A stretch of DNA of 64,000 nt from NZ13-RE01 sp964612975 (GTDB taxonomy: Bacteria > Dictyoglomota > Dictyoglomia > Dictyoglomales > Dictyoglomaceae). The stretch covers positions 1 through 64,000 of the forward strand of contig CAZTGC010000006.1 of the NCBI GenBank assembly GCA_964612975.1, read 5' to 3'. Made by a program: the position numbers and the translations under genes. This document shows positions 42,634 through 52,438 of the stretch, one piece after another. The first letter of the stretch is position 1, and every line of letters begins with the position of its first letter. A model generated the notes under the pieces. That model saw only the letters and a list, made by a program, of their open reading frames with translations. It had not been told where the DNA came from and searched no databases.

Positions 42634-43827
42634 TTGCAAAGGATTAATCTTCCAAAAGGCTTTTTAGCAAGTGGAATATCTTGTGGAATTAAAAAAGAGA
42701 GTAATAAAAAGGATTTTGGATTAATCTTTTCCGAAGTTCCAGGAAAATGTGCTGGTGTTTTTACTAAGAATAAAGTTAAAGCTGCACCTGTATTAATAAC
42801 TATGGAGAGGATTAGAAATGGAATTGCTCAAGTAATAGTTGCAAATAGTGGAAATGCCAATGCATGTACTGGAGATAAGGGGATAAAAGATGCTTTGCTT
42901 ATCTCAAAGGAAATCTCAAAGCATCTAAACATTCCAGAAGAATATATATTACTTGCATCTACTGGAGTTATTGGAAAACCTCTCCCTATAGAAAGAATAA
43001 TTTCTAAAATTCCCTTTGCAATAAAAAAATTATCTTGGAATAGAGGAATGGATTTCCAGGAAGCAATAATGACAACAGACAAAAAGCCTAAATTTATATA
43101 TAAATCTTTTTTGATGAAAGAAAAAGAAATATGTATCACAGGAATTGCTAAAGGCTCTGGCATGATTCATCCTGATCTTGCCACTATGCTTTCATTTATC
43201 TTAACAGATATATCAATTTCTTCCTCTCTTCTCGATAAAGCCTTGAAAGAAGCAGTGAAAGAAAGCTTCAATATGATTAGTGTAGATAGAGATACAAGTA
43301 CTAACGATACTGTAATAATATTGGCAAACGGAGGATCAAAAAACCCTGAAATTTTAGAAGAAGACGAAAATTATGAAAGATTTAAAAACACTTTAAAAGA
43401 AGTTTGTATTTACTTAGCTAAGAAAATTGCAAAGGATGGCGAAGGGGCAACTAAAATTATTGAAGTAAAGGTAATAAATGCATATACAAAAGAAACCGCA
43501 AGAACTCTTGCAAGATCAGTAGTATCATCTAATTTAGTAAAGTGCGCCATATATGGGGAAGATGCAAATTGGGGAAGAATACTTTGTGCCCTTGGATATG
43601 CTGATTCTGATTTTGATCCTTCTAAGGTAGATATTTATATTGATAAAATTTTAGTGGCAAAGGATGGGAGTTATGTAAGTTTTTGTGAAGATGAAGTTTC
43701 AAAGATACTATCAGGGGATAATATAAGAATAGTAATAGATTTAAAGGCTGGAAAATTTTGTGCTACTGCTTGGGGTTGTGATCTTACAGAGGAATATGTA
43801 AAAATAAATTCGAAATATAGAACTTAA
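42634..43827 (+). CDS. argJ: glutamate N-acetyltransferase / ornithine acetyltransferase
   Basis: Recycles the acetyl group from acetylornithine to glutamate, and in bifunctional forms also makes acetylglutamate from acetyl-CoA. The self-cleavage site is Thr184 in the motif GSGMIHPDLATML, so alpha and beta chains are expected. 397 residues. The start is TTG at 42634 with an AGGAGG site. Whether it is mono- or bifunctional cannot be read from the sequence. The short GNAT at 10576 would fit a monofunctional ArgJ. Confidence 0.96.
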   Translation: MQRINLPKGFLASGISCGIKKESNKKDFGLIFSEVPGKCAGVFTKNKVKAAPVLITMERIRNGIAQVIVANSGNANACTGDKGIKDALLISKEISKHLNIPEEYILLASTGVIGKPLPIERIISKIPFAIKKLSWNRGMDFQEAIMTTDKKPKFIYKSFLMKEKEICITGIAKGSGMIHPDLATMLSFILTDISISSSLLDKALKEAVKESFNMISVDRDTSTNDTVIILANGGSKNPEILEEDENYERFKNTLKEVCIYLAKKIAKDGEGATKIIEVKVINAYTKETARTLARSVVSSNLVKCAIYGEDANWGRILCALGYADSDFDPSKVDIYIDKILVAKDGSYVSFCEDEVSKILSGDNIRIVIDLKAGKFCATAWGCDLTEEYVKINSKYRT

Positions 43828-43839
43828 AAGAGGTGAAAA

Positions 43840-44733
43840 ATGATTCCTGAAGATACAAAAGAAAGAACAAGAACCTTAATTACAGCCCTTCCATATATAA
43901 GAAAATTCTATGGAAAGATTATAGTAATAAAATATGGCGGTCATGCCATGCTAAATAATGAACTTAAAAGAGCAATTCTTTCTGATATTGTGCTTATGAA
44001 GTTCGTGGGAATAAATCCTGTAATAGTACATGGAGGAGGACCTGAAATAACAGAGATATCAAAAAAATTAGGATTAAAACCAGAATTTGTGCGAGGATTA
44101 AGAATAACAGATAAGGCAACTATTGAAATAGTTTCTATGGTTCTTGCAGGAAAAATTAATAAGGAAATTGTAAGTTTGATAAATCAAATAGGAGGAAAGA
44201 CCTGTGGGATTTCAGGAGCTGATGGTTCGTTATTTTATACAGTAAAAAAACGAGCTAAAATATCTAACCCTAATGGTCTAATAGAAGAGTTAGAGTTAGG
44301 GTATGTTGGAGAGATAAAAAGGGTAAATCCTGAAATTGTTTTTCTTCTTATTAAAGAAGGTTACATACCTGTTATTGCACCCTTAGGGGTTGGAGACGAT
44401 GGAGAAATTTATAATATAAATGCGGATACTGCTTCTGGAGAGTTGGCAGTTTCGTTAAAAGCAGAAAAACTCATTCTTCTTACCGATGTAGAAGGAGTTT
44501 TAAAAAATAGAGAAGATAAAAATTCCTTAATATCCATATTAAAAGTAGATGAAGCAAAAAAACTAATTGAGGAAGGAATTGTAGAGGGAGGAATGATACC
44601 TAAAATAGAATGTTGCATAAATGCTTTAAAAGGTGGAGTAGCCTCTGCTCATATTATAGATGGAAGAGTCCCCCATTCCTTACTTTTGGAGATATTTACT
44701 GATGAAGGTATTGGTACTATGATAATTCCATAA
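43840..44733 (+). CDS. argB: acetylglutamate kinase
   Basis: Phosphorylates N-acetylglutamate, the usual control point of the pathway. Amino acid kinase fold with KYGGHAM near the start, HGGGPEI, and GGMIPKIECC near the C-terminus. 297 residues. The long N-terminal extension (about 20 residues before the first strand) is of the kind seen in arginine-inhibited hexameric forms, so feedback inhibition is plausible. Confidence 0.97.
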   Translation: MIPEDTKERTRTLITALPYIRKFYGKIIVIKYGGHAMLNNELKRAILSDIVLMKFVGINPVIVHGGGPEITEISKKLGLKPEFVRGLRITDKATIEIVSMVLAGKINKEIVSLINQIGGKTCGISGADGSLFYTVKKRAKISNPNGLIEELELGYVGEIKRVNPEIVFLLIKEGYIPVIAPLGVGDDGEIYNINADTASGELAVSLKAEKLILLTDVEGVLKNREDKNSLISILKVDEAKKLIEEGIVEGGMIPKIECCINALKGGVASAHIIDGRVPHSLLLEIFTDEGIGTMIIP

Positions 44734-44747
44734 AGGAGAGGAGAAAA

Positions 44748-45938
44748 ATGAATACAAAGGAAATCATGGAACTTACACAAAAATATGTAATGAATACCTA
44801 TAAAAGATTTCCAATAGCAATTGTAAAGGGAAAGGGAACAAGAGTTTGGGATGCAGATGGAAAGGAATATTTGGATTTTGTATCGGGCATTGCAGTTTGC
44901 TCCCTTGGTCACTGTAATGATGTCATTATATCTGCAATTATAAATCAAGCTCAAAAGCTCATGCATATCTCAAATTTATATTACATAGAATCCCAAGGAG
45001 AGCTTGCTAAGATTATAGCTGAAAATTCTTGTGGAGATAAAGTATTTTTTTGTAATAGTGGTGCGGAAGCCAATGAAGCAGCAATAAAGCTTGCAAGAAA
45101 GTATGGAAAAATTTATGGAGGAGAGAATAAATATGAAATAATATCTGCTTATAAATCATTCCATGGAAGAACATTGGCTACTATAACTGCCACAGGCCAA
45201 ACTAAATATCAAAAGGGTTTTGAACCTCTTCCTATAGGATTTAAATATATTCCCTTCAATGATATTTCTTCCCTTTATGAGAATATAAATGAAAAAACAT
45301 GTGCTCTAATATTAGAGCCCATTCAAGGAGAAGGAGGAATATACGTAGCAGAGAAAGAGTTTCTGAAAACTGCAAGGGAGCTTTGTGATAAATATAATGC
45401 CCTTCTAATTTTTGATGAAGTGCAATGTGGGATAGGTAGGACAGGTAAATTTTTATCCTATCAAAACTTTGATGTGGAACCTGATATCATTACCTTAGCT
45501 AAAGCCCTTGGTGGAGGTTTCCCTATTGGTGCTATGGTTGCAAATAAAAAATGTTCCAGTACATTTTCTCCGGGAGATCATGCATCAACCTTTGGAGGAA
45601 ATCCTTTAGCATGTTCTGCAGGAATTGCAACTATAAATTATATTTTAAATAATTCAATTCTTGAGAGTGTAAGAAGAGTTGGAAATTACTTTAAAGAAAA
45701 ATTAATAGAACTTTCCTATAGGTTCCCTTTTATAAAAGAAGTTAGAGGTTTGGGATTAATGTTAGGAATGGAACTTTCAATTGAAGGAAGAAAAATTGTA
45801 GAAAAATGTCAAGAATATGGATTATTGATAAATTGTGTTGGTGAGAATATATTAAGATTTTTGCCCCCATTAATAATTACTGAGAGAGAGATAGATGAAG
45901 CCCTAATAATTCTTGAAAAAACATTTAGCGAAATTTAA
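44748..45938 (+). CDS. argD: acetylornithine aminotransferase
   Basis: PLP-dependent class III aminotransferase, 396 residues. The PLP lysine is Lys252 in TLAKALGGG; SGAEANEAAIK and FDEVQCGIGRTG are also present. It may additionally serve in lysine synthesis as succinyl-DAP aminotransferase, as known for some ArgD enzymes. It ends the argCJBD operon and overlaps the convergent S4-domain gene by 4 bp. Confidence 0.96.
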   Translation: MNTKEIMELTQKYVMNTYKRFPIAIVKGKGTRVWDADGKEYLDFVSGIAVCSLGHCNDVIISAIINQAQKLMHISNLYYIESQGELAKIIAENSCGDKVFFCNSGAEANEAAIKLARKYGKIYGGENKYEIISAYKSFHGRTLATITATGQTKYQKGFEPLPIGFKYIPFNDISSLYENINEKTCALILEPIQGEGGIYVAEKEFLKTARELCDKYNALLIFDEVQCGIGRTGKFLSYQNFDVEPDIITLAKALGGGFPIGAMVANKKCSSTFSPGDHASTFGGNPLACSAGIATINYILNNSILESVRRVGNYFKEKLIELSYRFPFIKEVRGLGLMLGMELSIEGRKIVEKCQEYGLLINCVGENILRFLPPLIITEREIDEALIILEKTFSEI

Positions 45939-46705
45939 TGCTTTTCAATTTCTATTTGATATTTTCCTTTTTTGGTCTCTTTCAAGGATTTTATTTTGAA
46001 ATATCCTAGATTTTTAATAAAAATTATATCCCCTTCCTCTATTTCATAATGAGGAGTTTTGATGATTTTGTTGTTCACCATTACTAAACCATTTTTTATA
46101 AGTTCCTGCATTCGAGAACGAGAAATGTTAAAAGCAAAACTTGATATTGAATCGAGTCTTAATGAAGATTCTGTAGTTCTTAAAATTTTTATATCCCTTT
46201 TAGGAATCAAAGTATTTAGAGGAATAAAATTAAATTCTATATTAAACTCTTTTAAAATATTCTTTAATTCTTTTTCTATTTCTCTCCCACATATTATTTG
46301 AATTTTGTTCTTTATACTCCAAATATCTCCTAATTTTCCCTCATCAATTCCCCTTTGAATTAAATTTTCCATTAGAGAGTGCTGAGAAAGCCTTTCCTTT
46401 AGTATAATCTCTACGCCTATAAAATACCTTTCTAAATCAAGATAATCCAAGATCTCTTTCTTATCTGTAATAAACCCCCTTTTGCGATCACAAAAGGAAA
46501 TTCCTCCTTCTAATCTAACGTATAAATTACTAAATAAGTAACTTATCTCCTGAAAATAATATTGCTCTTGAGGATAAAGAAAATCTGTTATAAATAAACC
46601 CCCTTTGTGATTTAACTTTTGAAAATTCAAATAAAGATTCTGTATAAATATTCTTGCTTTCTCTTCATAAGCTTCGCGAAGAATTTCATTTATACCTTTT
46701 CTCAT
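45935..46705 (-). CDS. YlmH-like S4 domain RNA-binding protein
   Basis: 256 residues. A C-terminal S4 RNA-binding domain (about 180-245; RLDSISSFAFNISRSRMQELI and VMVNNK) follows an N-terminal domain resembling that of YlmH, a division-cluster protein implicated in rescue of stalled 50S-peptidyl-tRNA complexes. The protein starts 4 bp after the MFS gene ends, so they are co-transcribed. The exact role is inferred from the domain architecture. Confidence 0.82.
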   Translation of the reverse strand: MRKGINEILREAYEEKARIFIQNLYLNFQKLNHKGGLFITDFLYPQEQYYFQEISYLFSNLYVRLEGGISFCDRKRGFITDKKEILDYLDLERYFIGVEIILKERLSQHSLMENLIQRGIDEGKLGDIWSIKNKIQIICGREIEKELKNILKEFNIEFNFIPLNTLIPKRDIKILRTTESSLRLDSISSFAFNISRSRMQELIKNGLVMVNNKIIKTPHYEIEEGDIIFIKNLGYFKIKSLKETKKGKYQIEIEKH

Positions 46706-46709
46706 AAAA

Positions 46710-48068
46710 CTATTCTCCCTCTCTCTTTACCCTTTTCATGATATCCTCCTTAAGTTCATATAAAGAGTATGCTTTTTCTTCCTCAATCTTCGTTAGGAAA
46801 AATTTTAAGGAAATAAATCTTAATATTGCAGAAAGAATAAAAACATAATGATACTCCACCAAGGAAATCTTAAAGTAATTCTTTAGATAAAGATTTAAAA
46901 AGGGAGCAACATTCTCAATTATAAATCCTCCAAAGATATATGCTAAGGCAATACCAAGACTTGATACAAACAAGTTCAATACCGCTATATAAAAAGACCT
47001 GTTTTCATCAGGAGAAAGGCTTAAGGCTAAATTATTATAACCTAAATCAATTCCAGGCCAGAATATTCCTGCTAATATCTGAAGCAAAATTATAATAAAA
47101 AGCCAATTATCAGGTGTGGTAAAACACCATAAAAAGGGTAAAAATGATATTACAGAGGTTGAAATCAAAAGAACAGGCTTATTCCCAAATTTATCAATAA
47201 TTCTTCCCCAAATCTTTATAAAAAGAATTACACTTAAATTGTTGATTAATTGAACGTATAGGGCTATTTCAAAAAAGCTCATTTTTAAATACTTTATCAT
47301 GTAAATATTAAAAAAGGGGCCAGCAATGTTTAAAGCAAATTGAAAAATTACTGCAAAAACTAAAAATTTTGAAAATTTAGAATGAGTCAAAACTTTTTTA
47401 AATATTGTAATTAATCTTTCGTTATAAGTAAAGCTACCCTGCATTGGTGGATCATAAACTTTAAAAAAACAGCTAATATCAAGAACTCCTAAAATAGTAG
47501 AAATTATAAATACTATAGAAAAACCTATTAATCCCGGAACAGTATCCAAAAATTTTCCAATAATTAACCCACTAACAAAGGAGGAGATTGTTGCCAACAT
47601 ACTTCTCTGACTAAAAAACCTTCCTCTGATTTCTAAAGGAACTAAAGCTCCCATCCAAGACATAAAAGAAACATTAAGAAAGGCTCCCCCTAAGGAGCTA
47701 ACAATAAGAAGAAATACAATAATATAAAAAAGAAAGGTCCTTTCAGAAATTATTAATGGCAATATAGCAATAAAAAACCACGGAATTCTATGAAGGAAAC
47801 CACTTATAAGAAAAATTAGTTTTCTTTTTTTAGTTTTTTCTAAAATCATAGAGGCATAAAGTTGAATAGCTCCTCCCAAAACAGGAAGAGCCAACATTAT
47901 AGCATAAATTAAATCTCCAAAACCAAGTTCCTTGGCAAATCCTGCTATAGGTGTACCAACGGTAGTATTAAAGAATACTATTCCAAAACATACACCTAAT
48001 ATTACATAGTTTAGGCTTTTTTTCAAATATTCATCTTTGACAAAATCAGAAGACAATACTTTTTTCAT
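46710..48068 (-). CDS. major facilitator superfamily transporter
   Basis: 452 residues with about 12 membrane helices. Family traits include the loop motifs LEKTKKRKLIFL after helix 2 and IIDKFGNKPVLL in the second half. LGGAFLNVSFMSWMGALVP followed by RGRFFSQRS is typical of a bacterial MFS subgroup often found with sugar-metabolism genes. It lies between a TIM-barrel sugar-isomerase-like gene (22 bp) and the S4 gene. A carbohydrate or related substrate is possible but not shown. Confidence 0.85.
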   Translation of the reverse strand: MKKVLSSDFVKDEYLKKSLNYVILGVCFGIVFFNTTVGTPIAGFAKELGFGDLIYAIMLALPVLGGAIQLYASMILEKTKKRKLIFLISGFLHRIPWFFIAILPLIISERTFLFYIIVFLLIVSSLGGAFLNVSFMSWMGALVPLEIRGRFFSQRSMLATISSFVSGLIIGKFLDTVPGLIGFSIVFIISTILGVLDISCFFKVYDPPMQGSFTYNERLITIFKKVLTHSKFSKFLVFAVIFQFALNIAGPFFNIYMIKYLKMSFFEIALYVQLINNLSVILFIKIWGRIIDKFGNKPVLLISTSVISFLPFLWCFTTPDNWLFIIILLQILAGIFWPGIDLGYNNLALSLSPDENRSFYIAVLNLFVSSLGIALAYIFGGFIIENVAPFLNLYLKNYFKISLVEYHYVFILSAILRFISLKFFLTKIEEEKAYSLYELKEDIMKRVKREGE

Positions 48069-48089
48069 AAGATGGAATTATAGCATAAA

Positions 48090-48881
48090 TTAAAAAACAT
48101 AAGATAAAACATTCTTAGTTTTCATAAATAAAATTTTAGAAAATTCCTTAGGATCTAATTTTTCGTACTCTAACCTTCTTATTTCAGGAACAATAAAATT
48201 ATTAAATCCATTTTCCTTTAATTGAAATAAAAGATTTGTAAGAGGAATAATTCCATCTCCTGGAAGAACTTGATTAGACTCTTTCAAATAGTATCTTGGT
48301 ATATTTTCTGCATCTTTTAAATGTATGAACGTTATCCTAGATAAATCCTTTTCTCTAAATACATCCATTTCTTCATTTGAAATATAAAAGTGGAAAGTAT
48401 CGAGAAGAAATGTCAAATTAGGGATTTCTTTAAGAATTTCCCAGGCTTTTCCAAAGGTGTTTATTAAAGAAAAGACATCTATTCTCAAAGTTAAGGTAAT
48501 ATTAGAAGGTAATATAGATAATAACCTTTTTAAATTTTGAGAGAAAGCAGAAGAAGCAATATTAAAACTTAACCATTTAGGCTTTTTCCCAGGATTTACC
48601 AACAAAAAGGGTATATTAAGACTCAAACTTACATCTAGAAGTTCCTTCCATTTCTCTTCATCAAAGGACTCTATTTCTAATTTAATATTATGATTTATTA
48701 AAATAGGTTTTAAAGAGTTTTCCTCTAAGATTTTTATTAATTCCTTTATAGATTTTTCTTTTAAAAATATCTTGATTTTATTTTCGTCCAACTCTATAAA
48801 CCTACAAAATTCCTTTACTAATAGAACCTCTTCTTCTAAAGAGAGATTGGGAAAAGTAAAACTACTCCCAACTAATTCCAT
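48090..48881 (-). CDS. sugar phosphate isomerase/epimerase-like TIM-barrel protein
   Basis: About 263 residues of the AP-endonuclease-2/xylose-isomerase-like family. Metal-ligand-type segments are visible: LLDTFHFY (Asp/His), ITFIHLKDAENIPR (His, Asp) and IVPEIRR (Glu). These suggest a metal-dependent sugar or inositol isomerase/epimerase. The frame extends to a TTG at 48899, but the GAGGAGG site lies between, 9 nt from the ATG at 48881, so that ATG is the start. It probably forms a unit with the MFS transporter downstream. Confidence 0.82.
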   Translation of the reverse strand: MELVGSSFTFPNLSLEEEVLLVKEFCRFIELDENKIKIFLKEKSIKELIKILEENSLKPILINHNIKLEIESFDEEKWKELLDVSLSLNIPFLLVNPGKKPKWLSFNIASSAFSQNLKRLLSILPSNITLTLRIDVFSLINTFGKAWEILKEIPNLTFLLDTFHFYISNEEMDVFREKDLSRITFIHLKDAENIPRYYLKESNQVLPGDGIIPLTNLLFQLKENGFNNFIVPEIRRLEYEKLDPKEFSKILFMKTKNVLSYVF

Positions 48882-48930
48882 AATTTCTTTCCTCCTCAAA
48901 AGAATTTATCAAATAAATTTTAACACAAAC

Positions 48931-48959
48931 TTGCTTCAAAAAATAAACTATGATAAACT
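48931..48959 (+). promoter_or_regulatory. promoter of the small-protein-nrpR operon
   Basis: TTGCTT (48931-48936) and TAAACT (48954-48959) with a 17-bp spacer lie about 45 bp upstream of the first small gene. Divergent from the TIM-barrel gene. Confidence 0.5.
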
Positions 48960-49003
48960 TATCGGGAAGTAATATAAAAAATAAAGGAGGTAGGATCGAA
49001 AAA

Positions 49004-49189
49004 ATGAGGAAGCCAGAGGAAATAAGACAATTAATTCAAGAATTAAGTGATTATAGACATTCTAAATTACTAAATAGTTTTGGACCTGAGTATATAAGAA
49101 GAGAAGTAGCTCAAAAGATAATATACATCCTTCGTTGGGTTTTAGAAGATTCTTCTGTTAATATAAATTTAAGAAGAGAGAGAGAATAA
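49004..49189 (+). CDS. small conserved-looking helical protein, unknown function
   Basis: 61 residues (MRKPEEIRQLIQELSDYRH...), strongly charged and predicted helical, no membrane segment or cysteines. An in-frame ATG exists at 48950, but the AAAGGAGG/TAGGA sites lie just before the ATG at 49004, which I take as the start. It is the first gene of a three-gene unit ending with the NrpR-type regulator (11 bp to the next gene). I do not recognise a family. Confidence 0.6.
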   Translation: MRKPEEIRQLIQELSDYRHSKLLNSFGPEYIRREVAQKIIYILRWVLEDSSVNINLRRERE

Positions 49190-49200
49190 AGGAGGTAGCT

Positions 49201-49467
49201 TTGTCCAAAAATTCTAGAAATAAGTTTGATTGGGAAGAAAAACTAATTTCTCTTTATTATACTGCTTTAGAAAAATATATTGATGGGATTTCTTTGTCTC
49301 CAAAATTAAAAGAAGAATTGAGAGAGGAATTTGAGGAAGATGATTTTTGGATTTTAGCGGAATTTTTAGTATCTCTAACAAAAATGTTTTTACATCAACA
49401 GGGATGGCTTCACTTGAATGAGGAAGAGTGGGATTTTCCATACCCTTTCTCTCCCTATATTCACTAA
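49201..49467 (+). CDS. small acidic protein, unknown function
   Basis: 88 residues, acidic, with several aromatic residues and a C-terminal WDFPYPFSPYIH. The start is TTG at 49201 with a good GGAGG site. No recognisable domain. Tight placement between the 61-residue protein and the NrpR-like gene (18 bp) argues that it is real and functionally linked to them. Confidence 0.6.
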   Translation: MSKNSRNKFDWEEKLISLYYTALEKYIDGISLSPKLKEELREEFEEDDFWILAEFLVSLTKMFLHQQGWLHLNEEEWDFPYPFSPYIH

Positions 49468-49485
49468 ATTATTCAGAATTCTATA

Positions 49486-50481
49486 ATGAACAAGGATATA
49501 GAGAGAAAATTAATAGCGATATTAGAAGTTCTTAGTACCTTTACTGAACCTATTGGAGCTACTTGTATCTCAAACAAATTATTGGAAAAGGGAATCATTC
49601 TTTCCGAAAGAGGTGTAAGATATCATTTAAGAATAATGGATGAAAAAGGATTAACAAAGGTTATAGGAAAAGAGGGAAGAATTATTACAGATAAAGGTAG
49701 GGAAGAATTAAAGAATGCATTAGTGGCAGATAAGATAGGATTTATAATTAATAAAATATCAAGCTTAGCTTTCCAAACATCATTGGATATCAATACTGGT
49801 AAAGGAAATGTTATATTAAATATCTCCTATCTTCCTCGAGGAAAATTAAAAAAGGCATTAAACGTAATGAAACAGGTATTTAACAAAGGATATGGAATAA
49901 GTGATAGAATTGTTGTTTTCGATAAAGAGGATGAAGAGATATTTCCTGGAATTATAGTTCCAGAAAAAGAAGTAATTATTGGAACAGTTTGCAGTGTAAC
50001 CATTCATGGAATTTTAATTAAAGAAGGTATTCCAGTAGAAGCAAAATTTGCAGGAATATTAGAGGTCAAAGACAATATCCCTGCAAGATTTTTAGAAATA
50101 ATAACCTATGAAGGAACAACCTTAGATCCATTAGAAATTTTTATTAGAAGTAAAATGACATCTATTCTTTCTGCGGTTAAAAATGGAACGGGAAAAATTT
50201 TAGCAACATTAAGAGAAATACCTTCTGTTGCCCTAAGTAAAGTAGAAGAGATACTTTTAAAAATTAAAGAAATAGGATTCCAAGGAAATATATTATTGGG
50301 CAAACCTAATCGAGAGATATTAGGAATTCCTGTTGCATCCGAAAAAGTAGGTTTAGTAATTGCTGGTGGATTAAATCCCTTAGCTGCAGTAGAAGAGGCA
50401 GAAATCGAAGCAAAAAACAAAGCTATGGGAATTTTATACGAATATTCAAACCTTATTCCAATAAAGAATTTTCTCTCTTAA
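49486..50481 (+). CDS. nrpR: NrpR-type transcriptional regulator (winged helix + NrpR domain)
   Basis: 331 residues. An N-terminal winged helix (about 1-75; LSERGVRYHLRIMDEKGLT) is joined to an NrpR/DUF128 effector domain (about 80-320) with KIGFIINKISS, KGYGISDR and GKPNREILGIPVA. In methanogens NrpR represses nitrogen-assimilation genes and is released by 2-oxoglutarate; bacterial homologues are less studied. Only one effector domain is present. No glnA or nif genes are nearby, so the targets here are unknown. The surrounding arginine and carbamoyl-phosphate genes make a nitrogen-control role attractive. The end overlaps bioY by 36 bp (convergent). Confidence 0.85.
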   Translation: MNKDIERKLIAILEVLSTFTEPIGATCISNKLLEKGIILSERGVRYHLRIMDEKGLTKVIGKEGRIITDKGREELKNALVADKIGFIINKISSLAFQTSLDINTGKGNVILNISYLPRGKLKKALNVMKQVFNKGYGISDRIVVFDKEDEEIFPGIIVPEKEVIIGTVCSVTIHGILIKEGIPVEAKFAGILEVKDNIPARFLEIITYEGTTLDPLEIFIRSKMTSILSAVKNGTGKILATLREIPSVALSKVEEILLKIKEIGFQGNILLGKPNREILGIPVASEKVGLVIAGGLNPLAAVEEAEIEAKNKAMGILYEYSNLIPIKNFLS

Positions 50482-50982
50482 TCTTAAATGCTCAGATACA
50501 AGAAAAGCCAAAACTCCTTTTAACAAATCAAAGGGAATAAAAGGAAAAACTCCTAATACTAATGCCTTATGATAGCTAATTTTCATAAAATTCATAAGCC
50601 AAACACTCCCTAAAGCATAAATAATTATCAAACCTAAAATCATCCCCAAAATCTTTATTATGTTCTTATTGTTTTTAGAAATTAATGAAATTAAAGGAGC
50701 TGATACCAAAAATCCCCATAAATATCCACCTGTAGGTCCTAACAGAACATCAATTCCTCCTCTTCCCCCTGCAAATACAGGAAAACCAATTAATCCTAAA
50801 ACAAGATAAGAAAGAACAATGAAAAAACTCTCTTTAGGAGTAAAAATAAGAGAAATAAGAAAAAGGGAAAATACTTGTAAAGTAAAAGGAACTCTTGTAA
50901 AAGGAAGAGGTATACTTAAGTAACTTCCTATAACTAAAAAAACAACACCCATTGAACATAAAGAAATTCGCTTGGCACTCAT
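50446..50982 (-). CDS. bioY: biotin transporter BioY
   Basis: 178-residue S component for biotin uptake with six membrane helices. It has the family motifs PFTLQVF, GLIGFPVFAGGRGG and LLGPTGGYLWGF. No energy-coupling EcfA/EcfT genes are adjacent, so it works alone or with a shared module. It follows argH by 22 bp with an AAGGAGG site and may be co-transcribed with the arg-car operon. Confidence 0.94.
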   Translation of the reverse strand: MSAKRISLCSMGVVFLVIGSYLSIPLPFTRVPFTLQVFSLFLISLIFTPKESFFIVLSYLVLGLIGFPVFAGGRGGIDVLLGPTGGYLWGFLVSAPLISLISKNNKNIIKILGMILGLIIIYALGSVWLMNFMKISYHKALVLGVFPFIPFDLLKGVLAFLVSEHLRLREKILYWNKV

Positions 50983-51004
50983 TTTAACAATCCCTCCTTA
51001 GTAA

Positions 51005-52438
51005 TTATGGATTTAATAATCTATCCAAGTTAGGGAGAGTTTCCTTATAACTACTCCATAATAACTTCTTTTCCTTAAGAAATTCATAATTTCTTTCAAT
51101 AATTTGCTGGTTTAATAAGGGATTTGGACTTCCTAAGGTTTTTTTAAGATATATACTTTTCTCTGGAGAGAATAATTCAAAAATTTCCTCTGTAAACAGA
51201 GGAGAAAACCTTTGCCATTCCTCTAAGGTTAAATTTTCTAAACCTTTTCTATTCTCCCCACAATATTTTATAATTTCTCCAACTATTTTATGGGCTTCCC
51301 TAAAGGGAATTCCCTTCATAGCCAAATATTCTACAATATCTGTAGAAAAGAGAAGGGAATTTTTTGCCAATTCATACATTCTTTCTTTCTTAAAGTTTAA
51401 TTTTGGTAAGAATCCTATAAGGACTTGAAGTGTCAATTTTAATTGATCAAGGACATAAAAAATCAATTCTTTATCTTCTTGTAGATCTTTATTATAACTC
51501 AAAGGTAATCCCTTAATAACAGCCATAAATCCTAAAAGGTTACCCAATACCCTTCCTGCTTTTCCTCGAATACATTCCGCTAAATCTGGATTTCTTTTAT
51601 GGGGCATCATACTACTCCCAGTAGAGTATTCTTGTGGTAGTTCTATAAAGGAAAACTCTTGGGTTGACCATAAGATAATTTCTTCAGAAAGTTTAGAAAG
51701 ATGTAAAAAAATTAAAGAAATAACAAAGAGTAATTCTACAACAAAATCTCTATCGGATACTGCATCAAGACTATTCTCTGCTACTCTCCTAAATCCAAGA
51801 ATTTTGGCAGTATATTCACGATCTAAAGAAATTGTGCTTCCTGCTAATGCTCCACAACCTAAAGGTAAAACATCTATTCTCTTATAGCAATCTTCAAGTC
51901 TTTCCAAATCTCGTTGAAACATTTCATAATAGGCTAAGAAGTAATGTCCTAAGGTTACAGGTTGAGCATGTTGAAGATGAGTATATCCTGGCATTAGTGT
52001 ATCAAGATATAATTTAGAAAGGGCCAAAAATTCTTCCATTAAGGAAATTAATAAATCCACAATCTTACAAGATTCTCTTTTTAAATACAATCTTAAATCT
52101 AAAGATACCTGATCATTTCTACTTCTTCCTGTATGAATTTTTTTTCCTAAATCTCCTATACTTTTTGTAAGGTTTTCTTCTATAAATGTATGAATATCTT
52201 CTGCTCCTTGGATAATATCTAAGTTATTTGAAATTCTATTCCAGAGTTCCATAATTCCTTCTTTTAAAATTTTCCATTCTTCTTCTTTTATTATTCCAGC
52301 CTTCCTTAAGGTTAATAAATGAGCACAAGTTCCTAAAAGATCATCTTCCCATAATCTTTTATCAAAGGAGAGGGAAAAAGAAAAATCTTCAAAAGTTTTA
52401 TCTAAGGGGTGTTTCCATCGACTATCCCACAAAGGCAT
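51005..52438 (-). CDS. argH: argininosuccinate lyase
   Basis: Last step of arginine synthesis, releasing fumarate. 477 residues. The N-terminus begins MPLWDSRW, and the fumarase/aspartase signature GSSMMPHKRNPD is present, along with HTGRSRNDQ and the HLQHAQP segment. Its start overlaps the end of carB by 17 bp, indicating coupling. The C-terminal domain is complete. Confidence 0.96.
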   Translation of the reverse strand: MPLWDSRWKHPLDKTFEDFSFSLSFDKRLWEDDLLGTCAHLLTLRKAGIIKEEEWKILKEGIMELWNRISNNLDIIQGAEDIHTFIEENLTKSIGDLGKKIHTGRSRNDQVSLDLRLYLKRESCKIVDLLISLMEEFLALSKLYLDTLMPGYTHLQHAQPVTLGHYFLAYYEMFQRDLERLEDCYKRIDVLPLGCGALAGSTISLDREYTAKILGFRRVAENSLDAVSDRDFVVELLFVISLIFLHLSKLSEEIILWSTQEFSFIELPQEYSTGSSMMPHKRNPDLAECIRGKAGRVLGNLLGFMAVIKGLPLSYNKDLQEDKELIFYVLDQLKLTLQVLIGFLPKLNFKKERMYELAKNSLLFSTDIVEYLAMKGIPFREAHKIVGEIIKYCGENRKGLENLTLEEWQRFSPLFTEEIFELFSPEKSIYLKKTLGSPNPLLNQQIIERNYEFLKEKKLLWSSYKETLPNLDRLLNP

